A stretch of DNA of 23,252 nucleotides from a virus. How positions within the stretch are numbered: position 1 is the stretch's first letter; each line of letters begins with the position of its first letter. The DNA lies in the IMG/VR virus record IMGVR_UViG_3300033233_000984, positions 1 through 23,252 of that record. One strand, given 5' to 3'. Made by a program: the position numbers and the translations under genes. Below, one piece after another: positions 1-6,663 of this stretch. The notes beneath the pieces are model-generated. The model was not told the origin of the DNA, ran no database searches, and worked only from the letters and a program-made list of their open reading frames with translations.

Positions 1-592
1 CTCTTGTATAAACTTGAAATCCATAATGACAGGGTGGAAGAACCATTTGGTCTAATTCAGATGGGTTCCACGCTGACAAGAGTAGCCTGCGACTATCAGG
101 ATTTTCTTTGAGTTGTTTAATCAAATCCGATATTTGGTCTATGTTGTCGTTCCAACTTCTCCATTGCTTTCCATACACAGGCCCAAGGTCACCCCATTTC
201 TTAGCAAACTCATCATCGGTTTTGATTTGGTTGATGAATTCTTCCTGTGTCATTTTTCTAACTTCAATATTACTTCCTTCATATTGAAATGTTTTTTCAA
301 CATCAGGGTAATTATCACAATAAGAACGATAAGCATCACCATCCCAAATATGACAATTGTTATCAACAAGGAACTTGATGTTTGTATCACCACGAAGGAA
401 CCATAATAACTCGGTTACCATAGTTTTCCAAGCCATCTTCTTTGTTGTAAGAAGTGGAAATCCAGTTTTCATATCGTGTCGAATTTGTTTACCGAATACT
501 GAAAGAGTTCCGCCATTTCTTGTTTCTTTTGTTACCCCATTGTCAAGAATGTCCTGTAATAAATCTGTGTATTGTTTATCTAAGTTATTCAT
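1..592 (-). CDS. thyA: Thymidylate synthase, 3' part cut by window edge
   Basis: Catalyses dUMP plus methylene-THF to dTMP in the cytoplasm. Translating the minus strand from the ATG at 590-592 gives 197 residues with family hallmarks: a start like [19 protein letters not shown], then [40 protein letters not shown], the [10 protein letters not shown] segment and the catalytic cysteine in [11 protein letters not shown] just before the window edge. The remaining C-terminal part (roughly 70-90 residues in the family) lies outside. It is the last visible gene of a minus-strand operon and overlaps the preceding small gene by 8 nt. Phages commonly carry their own copy to raise dTTP for replication. 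Identification is near certain. Confidence 0.97.
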   Translation of the reverse strand, partial: MNNLDKQYTDLLQDILDNGVTKETRNGGTLSVFGKQIRHDMKTGFPLLTTKKMAWKTMVTELLWFLRGDTNIKFLVDNNCHIWDGDAYRSYCDNYPDVEKTFQYEGSNIEVRKMTQEEFINQIKTDDEFAKKWGDLGPVYGKQWRSWNDNIDQISDLIKQLKENPDSRRLLLSAWNPSELDQMVLPPCHYGFQVYTR

Positions 593-773
593 TAATAATC
601 TCGTTTAATCGTTTAATTTCTGATATCACATCATCACCCAATTCAATTTTGGACATCATTGTTAAATCCACTACTTGAGAATAAAGCAAGTTTATTAGTT
701 GTTGTTGAGCTGCCATTTTTGAGGACATCATTTGTGGAAAGTTTTGTAGTTCTTCTTCTGTCATTGTTTTCAC
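585..773 (-). CDS. Small hypothetical protein, 59-62 aa
   Basis: Function not recognised. The product is acidic and probably helical ([20 protein letters not shown] followed by a leucine/isoleucine-rich stretch). The longest start is GTG at 773, which overlaps the TGA of the upstream gene in a GTGA arrangement; ATG at 764 is the alternative and would remove three residues. Its 3' end overlaps the thyA start by 8 nt, so translation of the two is probably coupled. The tight packing on both sides is the main evidence that it is real. Confidence 0.75.
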   Translation of the reverse strand: MKTMTEEELQNFPQMMSSKMAAQQQLINLLYSQVVDLTMMSKIELGDDVISEIKRLNEIINE

Positions 774-940
774 TGTTCTTGTTGTTTAGTTAGTTTTTTA
801 TATTCAATTATTTCTTCTATAATCTCAGTTATTTCTTCGGCTAACAAAAGACATTTTTTCTTGTTAGTTGTGTCTTGTTCATAAATCATATTATAAACAG
901 ATATTAAAATGTCTTCTTTATTCCAATCGTTTCTATTCAT
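770..940 (-). CDS. Small hypothetical protein, 56 aa
   Basis: Not recognised. Reading from ATG 938-940 to TGA 770-772 gives a charged 56-residue product beginning MNRNDWNKEDILISVYNMIY, with a glutamate/isoleucine-rich helix (AEEITEIIEEIIEYKK) in its second half. It fills the only gap in the thyA operon and is joined to its neighbours by ATGA-type overlaps at both ends (with the possible microgene upstream and the 585-773 gene downstream). Probably a small helical phage protein of unknown role. Confidence 0.7.
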   Translation of the reverse strand: MNRNDWNKEDILISVYNMIYEQDTTNKKKCLLLAEEITEIIEEIIEYKKLTKQQEQ

Positions 941-1038
941 TGTTCTTTACGTTTTTCAGGATGTCTCCACTTACCATAGTTAGACCATTTGTTCATAACT
1001 TTCCAATTGATTTTCGTTGAAGATGTGTAATAGTCCAT
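937..1038 (-). CDS. Possible basic microprotein, 19-33 aa
   Basis: A short reading frame ends at TGA 937-939 with an ATGA overlap onto the next gene. From ATG 994-996 it encodes MNKWSNYGKWRHPEKRKEQ (19 aa); from ATG 1036-1038 it gains MDYYTSSTKINWKV and then overlaps the 3' end of the 980-1387 gene out of frame. The basic, tryptophan-rich composition and the stop/start coupling suggest a real gene in an otherwise unexplained 40-nt gap. Length alone gives no statistical support. It could instead be untranslated spacer. Confidence 0.35.
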   Translation of the reverse strand: MDYYTSSTKINWKVMNKWSNYGKWRHPEKRKEQ

Positions 1039-1387
1039 ATTCGTCCATTTCACCTATCACCCGGATTTCACCACCGATTGTTTCAAATACACCTACGATT
1101 GTACAAGGAAATTTGTAACCTTTTGGTTTGTGCGCTTTATCACCAACCTTAAATTTTGGTTCTGTTTGATTAATGACACCGTTTAGTTGTTTAACCTCAT
1201 CAATATAACCTTGTTTTATATAAACACCCCAAGACCATCTTAAAAATGATACCTGAATGCCAAATGATTTTGCAGGTTTCCCATTCTCAAGAAACATTTG
1301 ACTATCATACCAAATATTAACACAAGGTATAATCCATATCATACCATCAATTTTAACCAATCCTGAAGTTTCAAAAAACCATTTCAT
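980..1387 (-). CDS. Hypothetical protein with C-terminal SH3-like beta domain
   Basis: No precise function recognised. The 135 residues fall in two parts. Residues 1-60 are rich in aromatics (MKWFFETSG ... FLRWSWGVYIK). Residues about 78-130 read FKVGDKAHKPKGYKFPCTIV ... LLHIFNENQLE, a pattern of short strands beginning 'F.VGD.' that resembles small SH3-like barrels in many phage proteins. The family resemblance is from memory and is not a firm assignment. It lies 2 nt downstream of the 1390-1626 gene in the same operon. Confidence 0.8.
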   Translation of the reverse strand: MKWFFETSGLVKIDGMIWIIPCVNIWYDSQMFLENGKPAKSFGIQVSFLRWSWGVYIKQGYIDEVKQLNGVINQTEPKFKVGDKAHKPKGYKFPCTIVGVFETIGGEIRVIGEMDEYGLLHIFNENQLESYEQMV

Positions 1388-1389
1388 AT

Positions 1390-1626
1390 CTATACTTTAT
1401 TAATTCCAAATTCGTGACCTGTAAATTTAGTAAAATAGTCAGTTAAACACAAACCTTTATTGTCAAAATCTTCACATCTGATATCGACAAATACTGCTGG
1501 AGTATCTAAAACCCATTCACCATTCTCATTGAGTTTATTTTTTGATAAAATTTCATAACTAACTACCTCAATTTTTTGGTCGGGAAACAGTTTAGTAATC
1601 ATTTTTTCAAATATATCACGTTTCAT
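1390..1626 (-). CDS. Hypothetical protein, 78 aa
   Basis: Not recognised. A small soluble mixed alpha/beta protein starting MKRDIFEKMITKLFPDQKIE and ending TGHEFGINKV. It is the first gene of the minus-strand operon leading to thyA. The 124-bp region upstream is shared with the divergent gene at 1751. No clear minus-strand promoter was found in it; a degenerate TTAATTTG at 1668-1675 (read on the minus strand) is the nearest candidate. Confidence 0.75.
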   Translation of the reverse strand: MKRDIFEKMITKLFPDQKIEVVSYEILSKNKLNENGEWVLDTPAVFVDIRCEDFDNKGLCLTDYFTKFTGHEFGINKV

Positions 1627-1677
1627 AACTAAATTTAAACGATTTTTATGGTTTAATCAATAAAAAATCAAATTAAC

Positions 1678-1708
1678 TTGTATTATTAGATTTTTTGACG
1701 TAAGTTTG
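1678..1708 (+). promoter_or_regulatory. Bacteroidota-type promoter for the 1751 gene
   Basis: TTG at 1678-1680, a 20-nt spacer, then TAAGTTTG at 1701-1708, which fits the Bacteroidota -33/-7 consensus (TTTG / TAnnTTTG). Transcription would start near 1713, leaving an A-rich leader of about 38 nt without a Shine-Dalgarno site. The same architecture recurs at four other places in the window. Confidence 0.7.
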
Positions 1709-1750
1709 TAGAGTTAAAAATAAGTTAAACCAAAAATAAAAGAAAAAAAA

Positions 1751-1984
1751 ATGGCAACAAAAGGAGGATTACGTGGACGTTACATTTGTAAAGTTGGATT
1801 TTACGATGTTTATGCAAAAGACACATTGAAAACAGTAAAAACTAAACAAATTGTTACATCAACAGATTATTGTTTGTATCACGCAAAACAATTGAAGGAG
1901 AAAGGTTTAAAGTCAAAAGAATTAGCAATTGCGAAAGCAAAGGAATTACTTGGCGAAAAATACCAATTACAATACGGTCTCTAA
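1751..1984 (+). CDS. Small basic hypothetical protein, 77 aa
   Basis: Not recognised. A lysine-rich 77-residue protein (MATKGGLRGRYICKVGFYDV at the start, then KTVKTKQIVTSTDYCLYHAK and a helical tail) likely to be cytoplasmic. It is one of only three convincing plus-strand genes in the window. It has its own host-type promoter, an A-rich translation start (AAAATAAAAGAAAAAAAA before ATG) and a strong terminator 30 nt after the stop, so it is an independent transcription unit, probably expressed early. The high lysine content would suit nucleic-acid binding, but no motif supports that. Confidence 0.85.
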   Translation: MATKGGLRGRYICKVGFYDVYAKDTLKTVKTKQIVTSTDYCLYHAKQLKEKGLKSKELAIAKAKELLGEKYQLQYGL

Positions 1985-2013
1985 AATAACGAGGTAGTTA
2001 TTAGTAATAAGTT

Positions 2014-2046
2014 AAAAAAAACGCCTAATTATTAGGTGTTTTTTTT
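2014..2046. terminator. Bidirectional rho-independent terminator
   Basis: CGCCTAA (2022-2028) pairs with TTAGGTG (2032-2038) across a TTA loop, flanked by an A-run at 2014-2021 and a T-run at 2037-2046. The A/T flanks extend the stem and provide a U-tract in both directions. It separates the convergent genes ending at 1984 (+) and 2045 (-). Confidence 0.9.
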
Positions 2047-2308
2047 AATGGTTTTTTAATCGATAGTCTTTATAGACGTAAGTTATTGAATCACCAACTT
2101 TATATATATCTTTTCGTTTTGTTGTAAATTTATCACCAGAACTAAGATGCACATAATAACTTGGGTCATAATCCATAAAGTAAATTTGGGGGTTTTTAGA
2201 TATACTGTCAATAACGTATTTTTTAACTAAATCGTTTTTAGTTATTGTTGATTTACCAACACAACTTGATAATATTAATAATGATAACAAATAAATTAAT
2301 TTCTTCAT
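2045..2308 (-). CDS. Small phage lipoprotein, 87 aa
   Basis: Predicted secreted lipoprotein. Residues 1-16 form a type II signal peptide (KK, then LIYLLSLLILSS) with lipobox LSSC and cysteine 16 as the lipidation site. The mature part of about 70 residues is charged and rich in tyrosine, with the probable beta pattern YYVHLSSGDKFTTKRKDIYK. Such small lipoproteins in phages often act at the envelope, for example in superinfection exclusion; that role is inference only. No N-terminal tag is present. An AATTTAT two nt before the ATG is a weak match to the late-type promoter. Confidence 0.85.
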   Translation of the reverse strand: MKKLIYLLSLLILSSCVGKSTITKNDLVKKYVIDSISKNPQIYFMDYDPSYYVHLSSGDKFTTKRKDIYKVGDSITYVYKDYRLKNH

Positions 2309-2355
2309 ATATAAATTTTTTTTTATAATATAGTCATTATTTTAAATAAGTCCAA

Positions 2356-2820
2356 TTACTTTAACCCTAAAATACCCGTAAGATACGTATTAACTTCACC
2401 TGAACTATTTGAAGTTGATTGAGGCTCCGTTGATTGAGGAGTAGCCGTAGTCGCATCTGTTGTAGTTTGTGCGGGCGTTTCAGTTGTTGTCACATTAGAT
2501 TCTGTTTTTTTACCTGATTTTATATCAGATATTAAATTAACCAAGGCCGTGTCCGCGTTTGCTTCCGTACTATATTCAACCCAATATTTAGTATAATCCT
2601 TAAATAATGGGTCATTTGGTGTTTTAGAAGGGTCTTTATATTGTTTAGGACTAAATGTTTGTACGAATATCTTCCACTTTTTAGATGTTGGGTCTTGAGC
2701 GGTATACCAGTTATTTGAGTCTTTATCTCTTTCTTCTCTACGTTCTTTAATCAAGAACCTATTTTCCAATAACATATTGGCTTCTTGTATTTTTCTTTGT
2801 TTTGTAAAACTTCTATTCAT
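2356..2820 (-). CDS. Tagged protein with Thr/Ser-rich C-terminal linker
   Basis: Function unknown. Residues 1-30 carry a charged start with QRKIQEANMLLENRFLIKER, which contains two I/L-x-E sites (IQE/A and LLE/N) and may be a further tag variant. Residues about 36-100 form a compact domain (NNWYTAQDPTSKKWKIFVQT ... YWVEYSTEANADTALVNLI) whose last part resembles an alpha/beta repeat. Residues 105-142 are a low-complexity linker of threonine, serine, proline and glutamine, and the last 12 residues are hydrophobic. Last gene of the 4676-2356 operon. Confidence 0.8.
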   Translation of the reverse strand: MNRSFTKQRKIQEANMLLENRFLIKERREERDKDSNNWYTAQDPTSKKWKIFVQTFSPKQYKDPSKTPNDPLFKDYTKYWVEYSTEANADTALVNLISDIKSGKKTESNVTTTETPAQTTTDATTATPQSTEPQSTSNSSGEVNTYLTGILGLK

Positions 2821-2856
2821 AGTTAATTCTTTTGTATAAGTTAATTCTTTTGTATA
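2821..2856. repeat. 18-bp perfect tandem repeat
   Basis: The 18-mer AGTTAATTCTTTTGTATA occurs twice in a row (2821-2838 and 2839-2856). It spans the stop codon of the 2841-3338 gene and the 20-nt gap before the 2356-2820 gene, so it looks like a recent slippage or duplication event that separated two formerly adjacent genes. Confidence 0.95.
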
Positions 2857-3338
2857 TAAGTATCAAAGGAAATTAAAACAGGAACAAAATTGTCATCTGG
2901 TATATCGGACGGAAAACTTGATGTCCAATGTATTATATATTCTTTAGGTAAAAGAATATATAATTTATTCACATATTCGTTAATTTCTCGACCAAGATTA
3001 TAATATTTTTCAAATATTTCATCTCTTTCTGAACTATTAAAATTAGGGGTGCCATCTTTATTACCTATATAAGATGCCATTGTTCCAACCGAATGATTCT
3101 CAGGGTCTTGTAATAAATCTTTTTTCCAATAATTTAAAACACCATAACCAAATTTGTCCGCAAGTTCAAAAAAATCAATATATATATCAACGTATAAATT
3201 AACCAAATATTTCTCATATATTGGTGACAATCTCCACCCTTTAATTAATGGGTATTTTTTAATTGCCTTATCAAAGACCATGTCAAGACCTCTAAGTTGT
3301 TTTTTTGTAAAATTATTATTTCTTCTTGGTTCAGGCAT
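2841..3338 (-). CDS. Hypothetical protein, 165 aa
   Basis: Not recognised. Predicted soluble, mostly helical: a basic start (MPEPRRNNNFTKKQLRGLD), a tyrosine-rich central part (YEKYLVNLYVDIYIDFFELA) and a C-terminal half with YIGNKDGTPNFNSSERDEIF and WTSSFPSDIPDDNFVPVLI. It does not carry the II-x-x-x-Q start shared by its neighbours. The stop codon lies inside an 18-bp tandem repeat. It is one nt downstream of the 3340-3714 gene, so the two are co-transcribed and probably translationally coupled. Confidence 0.8.
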   Translation of the reverse strand: MPEPRRNNNFTKKQLRGLDMVFDKAIKKYPLIKGWRLSPIYEKYLVNLYVDIYIDFFELADKFGYGVLNYWKKDLLQDPENHSVGTMASYIGNKDGTPNFNSSERDEIFEKYYNLGREINEYVNKLYILLPKEYIIHWTSSFPSDIPDDNFVPVLISFDTYIQKN

Positions 3339-3339
3339 T

Positions 3340-3714
3340 TTATTCTATAGTTTTAATATCAATATCAAAATGTTTATCAAACCAAATTTTAAATGGTTTT
3401 TCCCATCTATCTCCAAACATGTTATCTAATAAATCTTTTTGATTTCCGTTTTCAAATTCTAAAATTGGTGATTTTGCCAATAAAATATGATTAACATTTC
3501 TCATTTTAGTTGTAACCCAATAATTTTGCCCATACCACCTAAATAAAACTTCGTCATCACCATAATCACCTAAGTAAAATACTGCGGCGTCATCAGTTTC
3601 ATTACCATAATCATCTTCTATCATTGTCCAATGGATATTATTAACATCAAACATACTGTCAAATTGTTTATTAATAATATCATTCAATCTATTTTCCTGT
3701 ATTTTAATTTCCAT
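3340..3714 (-). CDS. Member of the short II-x-x-x-N/Q paralogue family
   Basis: Function unknown. Starts MEIKIQENRLNDIINKQFDS, then a beta-rich centre with AVFYLGDYGDDEVLFRWYG, and ends DNMFGDRWEKPFKIWFDKHF plus a last beta strand (IDIKTIE). This order (N-terminal strand plus helix, acidic strands, 'FG..W...F..WF.K.F' helix, last strand) recurs in the genes at 5257, 6664, 8518, 21197 and 22396, and in the second half of the 5676 gene. The closest relative in the window is 8518-8871, which shares FGDLW and FKEWFEK. Confidence 0.85.
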   Translation of the reverse strand: MEIKIQENRLNDIINKQFDSMFDVNNIHWTMIEDDYGNETDDAAVFYLGDYGDDEVLFRWYGQNYWVTTKMRNVNHILLAKSPILEFENGNQKDLLDNMFGDRWEKPFKIWFDKHFDIDIKTIE

Positions 3715-3716
3715 AA

Positions 3717-4676
3717 TTAAAAATTTTGATAAACCACGGATTCATGGTCAATATATGTATTATTTTTAGGAAATTCTTTAATTGACTTTGCAGAACACGA
3801 TAATGGTCGAACACTATCAATAGTTACAGGTTGATATTTTTTCATTACCAACATTTTATTTTTTGGAGCGACAAATATTAAATAATCAATATACGAATCA
3901 TTAAAATAAATTTGACTCTTTTTGAAAATTTTAAACCCTCCAGGTTCTTTAACACCAGGATTTGAAATGTCACAAGGTGTTTCTTTTAATTTTGTAATAC
4001 TGCCAACACTTTTAACTTGGAATTTAAATCCTTTTCCGTCTTTTTCCATGATGATATCAACACTTAATTTGGTGTCAATTGGGCTTCCTTCGTCAGCAAT
4101 AAAAATAACTTTATACCCTAACTTAACTAATTCGTCAACAACAAACAATTCCGTTTCATTACCCTTCAATGTATTTCTCCTGTTGTTCTCAACATATTTG
4201 TCAAAATTACCTTTAAGGTAAGTTTGATAAAAATCTTCAGGTTCTTTTGTCATTCTATCGGCTAAATCTAAAATAAGGGTCTTATCATTCTTTTTAAGGT
4301 CCTCAACTATCTTACAGATACATTTTCCCTCCCCAACTAAAATATCAACAACAAGAACAGATAAATCACTATAATTTGTGTTTAATTTGTTAATCGGAGT
4401 CCAGTTGCCGTCATCATCATAAACCATCTTAATATTCATTAATTCATCAATTTTTTCATCCGAAAAATTAAAATATTTTTTTAAAACATCACTATCTTTT
4501 TTATACTGTTTTGATTCTTTATCTAAAGACACCTTATGTCTATCTAGTATCATATCAATTGGTTTACGGAAAGTATTTTTAGTACCAACATTGTTCAATA
4601 AAGTTTTTAACTCAGAGACGCATTCCTCAGTTAAACATACTTTGTCAAATTGTTTTTTTGTTATAATAACTTCCAT
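3717..4676 (-). CDS. Predicted PD-(D/E)XK nuclease-fold protein with N-terminal tag
   Basis: Residues 1-18 form a tag-like start, MEVIITKKQFDKVCLTEE, with LTE/E at 15-17. Residues 20-150 are helical and unassigned. Residues 172-225 carry the signature of the restriction-endonuclease fold: an acidic helix (GNETELFVVDELVKLGY, E174/E176), then PIDTKLSVDIIM with D207, and FQVKSV with Q220 and K222. This matches the D-x(n)-(E/Q)-x-K active-site form. A cytoplasmic or virion-delivered DNA nuclease is plausible, acting on host or competitor DNA; the substrate is unknown. It starts from a TATTTAT element 4 nt before the ATG and leads the operon down to 2356. Confidence 0.72.
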   Translation of the reverse strand: MEVIITKKQFDKVCLTEECVSELKTLLNNVGTKNTFRKPIDMILDRHKVSLDKESKQYKKDSDVLKKYFNFSDEKIDELMNIKMVYDDDGNWTPINKLNTNYSDLSVLVVDILVGEGKCICKIVEDLKKNDKTLILDLADRMTKEPEDFYQTYLKGNFDKYVENNRRNTLKGNETELFVVDELVKLGYKVIFIADEGSPIDTKLSVDIIMEKDGKGFKFQVKSVGSITKLKETPCDISNPGVKEPGGFKIFKKSQIYFNDSYIDYLIFVAPKNKMLVMKKYQPVTIDSVRPLSCSAKSIKEFPKNNTYIDHESVVYQNF

Positions 4677-4704
4677 ATTAATAAATATACCACTATTTAT
4701 TTAT
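4677..4704. promoter_or_regulatory. 28-bp divergent late-type promoter pair
   Basis: The gap between the start codons of the 3717-4676 (-) and 4705-5037 (+) genes is only 28 bp. It contains ATAAATA at 4681-4687 (TATTTAT on the minus strand) and TATTTAT at 4694-4700 on the plus strand, separated by six bp. Each heptamer is exactly 4 nt from its own ATG. Either start would give an mRNA with almost no leader. Confidence 0.6.
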
Positions 4705-5037
4705 ATGGATATTACAGGGATAGAAACTTCATTAAAAATGTTTGAAAAATTTTTATCATCAGAAGGTGGTGTTAAAATTGCCAACAAATATTCAGATGAT
4801 ATAATATTTGGTTTGTATGAAAGTCAAACAATACCCTTAACCCAAAAATTATACCCCAGCGGAATATATCATATATACATTGAAATTTTATTTAATGTGG
4901 AATCTAAAGTAATAATTAATTGGAAAAATCAACCGTCAACTATATCTATAGAATTAGATATAGATTCTTGGTTACCAGTTTTTGGTTTCCCGTCAAATGT
5001 CGTAACTAAAATTATTGGTTATCGTAAAGTCAATTAA
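4705..5037 (+). CDS. Hypothetical plus-strand protein, 110 aa
   Basis: Not recognised. The start at 4705 is chosen because TATTTAT lies 4 nt before it, as for the leftward genes; an upstream in-frame ATG at 4591 would extend the gene through the start of the divergent neighbour and is unlikely. The product begins MDITGIETSLKMFEKFLSSE, is acidic, and has amphipathic strands (GIYHIYIEILFNVESKVIIN, ISIELDIDSWLPVFGF). It is convergent with the 5034-5219 gene, and their stop codons overlap in the palindrome TTAA (5034-5037). Confidence 0.8.
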   Translation: MDITGIETSLKMFEKFLSSEGGVKIANKYSDDIIFGLYESQTIPLTQKLYPSGIYHIYIEILFNVESKVIINWKNQPSTISIELDIDSWLPVFGFPSNVVTKIIGYRKVN

Positions 5038-5219
5038 CTCATTAATTTATTAAGGGCAGACATAATTCTTCTTTGACCTTCCTCTAAGTGTTTAATTTTA
5101 CCAATCTGTTCTTGGTTTAATTCTAAACTCTGACCTTTAATCTCTTGGATTTGATTATGTAGTCTTGTGTGGTCATTTAATAATTGACCGTAAATCTCTG
5201 CTTTTTGTGTTTCGTTCAT
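5034..5219 (-). CDS. Small coiled-coil protein, 61 aa
   Basis: Function unknown. Almost fully helical and charged, with heptad-like spacing of leucine and isoleucine from residue 8 to the end (IYGQLLNDHTRLHNQIQEIK, then LNQEQIGKIKHLEEGQRRIM). A small oligomeric or adaptor-like protein is likely. AATTTAT lies three nt upstream of the ATG, close to the late-type promoter geometry. The stop codon overlaps that of the convergent plus-strand gene. Confidence 0.8.
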   Translation of the reverse strand: MNETQKAEIYGQLLNDHTRLHNQIQEIKGQSLELNQEQIGKIKHLEEGQRRIMSALNKLMS

Positions 5220-5256
5220 AATATAAATTTAAGTAATGTATTTTAATAATAAAGTA

Positions 5257-5634
5257 TTAATCTTGTTCACAGGTTACAGAATTAACTGACCAACCATAAG
5301 TTTTAGTAAACCATTCCCCCAATAATTTCTCAAATACACTTTCACCTAACATTGATATTAATAATCTAAACCCATACTCTGAATATCTCAATATTGGTAA
5401 TTTAAATTTTTTACCGAAGTCACCAGGTTCTACTTGATATTGGAAAATCCAATCATCAACCTCATAATCATCTTCAACGCTCTTACAGTAATTAACCACA
5501 TTTACATCAACATACCTGTTTTTTTCATAAACAAAATAATCATAACTTTTTTCGTAATGTTCTAAATTAGAATACTCTTTCATCATAGATGAGAAAGCTC
5601 CAGAAAGTTGTTTAGGTTTAATGATAAGGTCCAT
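5257..5634 (-). CDS. II-x-x-x-Q family paralogue, 125 aa
   Basis: Function unknown. Starts MDLIIKPKQLSGAFSSMMKE and has an acidic, tyrosine-rich centre (YEKSYDYFVYEKNRYVDVNV). Its C-terminus, LISMLGESVFEKLLGEWFTK then TYGWSVNSV, matches the family pattern seen in 3340-3714 and 22396-22707. The TATTTAT-N4-ATG arrangement upstream makes it the head of its own short transcription unit, with 5034-5219 possibly downstream in the same mRNA. Confidence 0.85.
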   Translation of the reverse strand: MDLIIKPKQLSGAFSSMMKEYSNLEHYEKSYDYFVYEKNRYVDVNVVNYCKSVEDDYEVDDWIFQYQVEPGDFGKKFKLPILRYSEYGFRLLISMLGESVFEKLLGEWFTKTYGWSVNSVTCEQD

Positions 5635-5638
5635 GTAG

Positions 5639-5645
5639 ATAAATA
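5639..5645 (-). promoter_or_regulatory. Late-type -10 element TATTTAT, N4 before ATG
   Basis: ATAAATA on the plus strand, 4 nt from the start codon of the 5257-5634 gene. Same geometry as at 4681, 8876, 19495, 21654 and 22285. Confidence 0.55.
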
Positions 5646-5675
5646 GAACTTTTTTTAGTAAATTAATTTTATCCG

Positions 5676-6605
5676 TTAAAATCCCATAATTTCTTTTCGT
5701 TTAACGATATCGGCAATGTCCAAATAATAATCTTCAAGGTCTCTTTCACCTGATTTTATTTTGTCAATAATTTCTTGTCTTGTATATAGTGTATTTTGAT
5801 TGATGAAGTCAATCATTTCATTATCAGTAATACCTTCAGGTTTAACTTGTTCATGTACACATTCGTGGTCCCTACCTTTTGCATCAATTTCTTCAATAGA
5901 TAAACCTGTTTCACCAACAATCCGCTCAAATTTAGGTAGCATAGTGTCTTCATACCATTCTTCAAATACGTGTATAACAAATGACTCTTTAACGCTGAAT
6001 ATTGATTGAATTGTTTTAACAAGATTTTTTGAAATAATTAAATGCCCCTCTTGAAAATTGCCGTCTTCAAAATAATATATTGAGGTGATAGTTTCTATAC
6101 CATCAACACACCAATCTTCACGAAGGTTACCGTAGTTACGAGATTTTTGGGTTATTGTTCTTTTGCCTTTTGATATGTATTGGTTTAAATATTTTTCAAT
6201 CCCTGACTGTAAAACGGGACTACTTTTCATAAATTTTTTATATTGTTCTTCCGTAATAACAAAATTTAATTTATTTCTGCTTTCACCTAATTTTTGTTTA
6301 TCATACCATATCTTATGAGTTTCATAACTATCGATAGTTGAGTTAGACGTACTAACTCCTCCCTTCAAATGCTCACCAAACAAATTACTAACAAAATTTT
6401 TAGCCTCTCGGCTAATGTTATATAAAAAATCGGAATCTTTCATAGAGAACATATCTTTCATCATCAAAGTTATATGTGCAACATTACCATACTTACTTGG
6501 GTAGACATCAACTTTTATTCCATAAAAGTTTTTAGGTAGTTCAATACCTTTAAAATGAGACTCGATTATTTTTTGAATAGCCTTTTCTAACTTATCATAT
6601 TTCAT
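5676..6605 (-). CDS. Two-domain fusion with internal tag-like segment, 309 aa
   Basis: Function unknown. Residues 1-105 form one domain (MKYDKLEKAIQKIIESHFKG, then KVDVYPSKYGNVAHITLMMK and a helix NFVSNLFGEHL) related in pattern to 21738-22280. Residues 113-125 read LNFVITEEQYKKF, which is the start motif of the short paralogues but here sits inside the protein, followed by SIYYFEDG and IQSIFSVKESFVIHVFEEWY, the family C-terminus. The last 90 residues are extra, with an HECVHEQ segment that might bind a metal. It looks like two neighbouring genes fused into one frame. Confidence 0.8.
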   Translation of the reverse strand: MKYDKLEKAIQKIIESHFKGIELPKNFYGIKVDVYPSKYGNVAHITLMMKDMFSMKDSDFLYNISREAKNFVSNLFGEHLKGGVSTSNSTIDSYETHKIWYDKQKLGESRNKLNFVITEEQYKKFMKSSPVLQSGIEKYLNQYISKGKRTITQKSRNYGNLREDWCVDGIETITSIYYFEDGNFQEGHLIISKNLVKTIQSIFSVKESFVIHVFEEWYEDTMLPKFERIVGETGLSIEEIDAKGRDHECVHEQVKPEGITDNEMIDFINQNTLYTRQEIIDKIKSGERDLEDYYLDIADIVKRKEIMGF

Positions 6606-6608
6606 ATT

Positions 6609-6643
6609 TTACATATCAGGTAATAAACTGTACATAATAAATA
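6609..6643 (-). promoter_or_regulatory. Late-type promoter with possible 8-codon leader peptide
   Basis: TATTTAT (6637-6643 on the minus strand) is 31 nt from the ATG of the 5676-6605 gene. One nt after it an ATG (6633-6635) opens a frame MYSLLPDM that stops at 6609-6611, three nt before the real start codon. It may be a leader peptide coupled to the main gene, or a remnant start of a decayed gene. Confidence 0.35.
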
Positions 6644-6663
6644 TCTATACGTTAGGAAAAACT

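Noticed and set aside
113-678. Three overlapping plus-strand frames at the left end
   Set aside because: They are antisense to thyA, which is certain from its catalytic and substrate-binding motifs.
3922-4221. 99-codon plus-strand frame
   Set aside because: Antisense to the conserved nuclease-core part of the 3717-4676 gene.
4591-4704. N-terminal extension of the 4705 plus-strand gene
   Set aside because: It would overlap the start of the divergent nuclease-like gene; the TATTTAT-N4-ATG at 4705 marks the better start.
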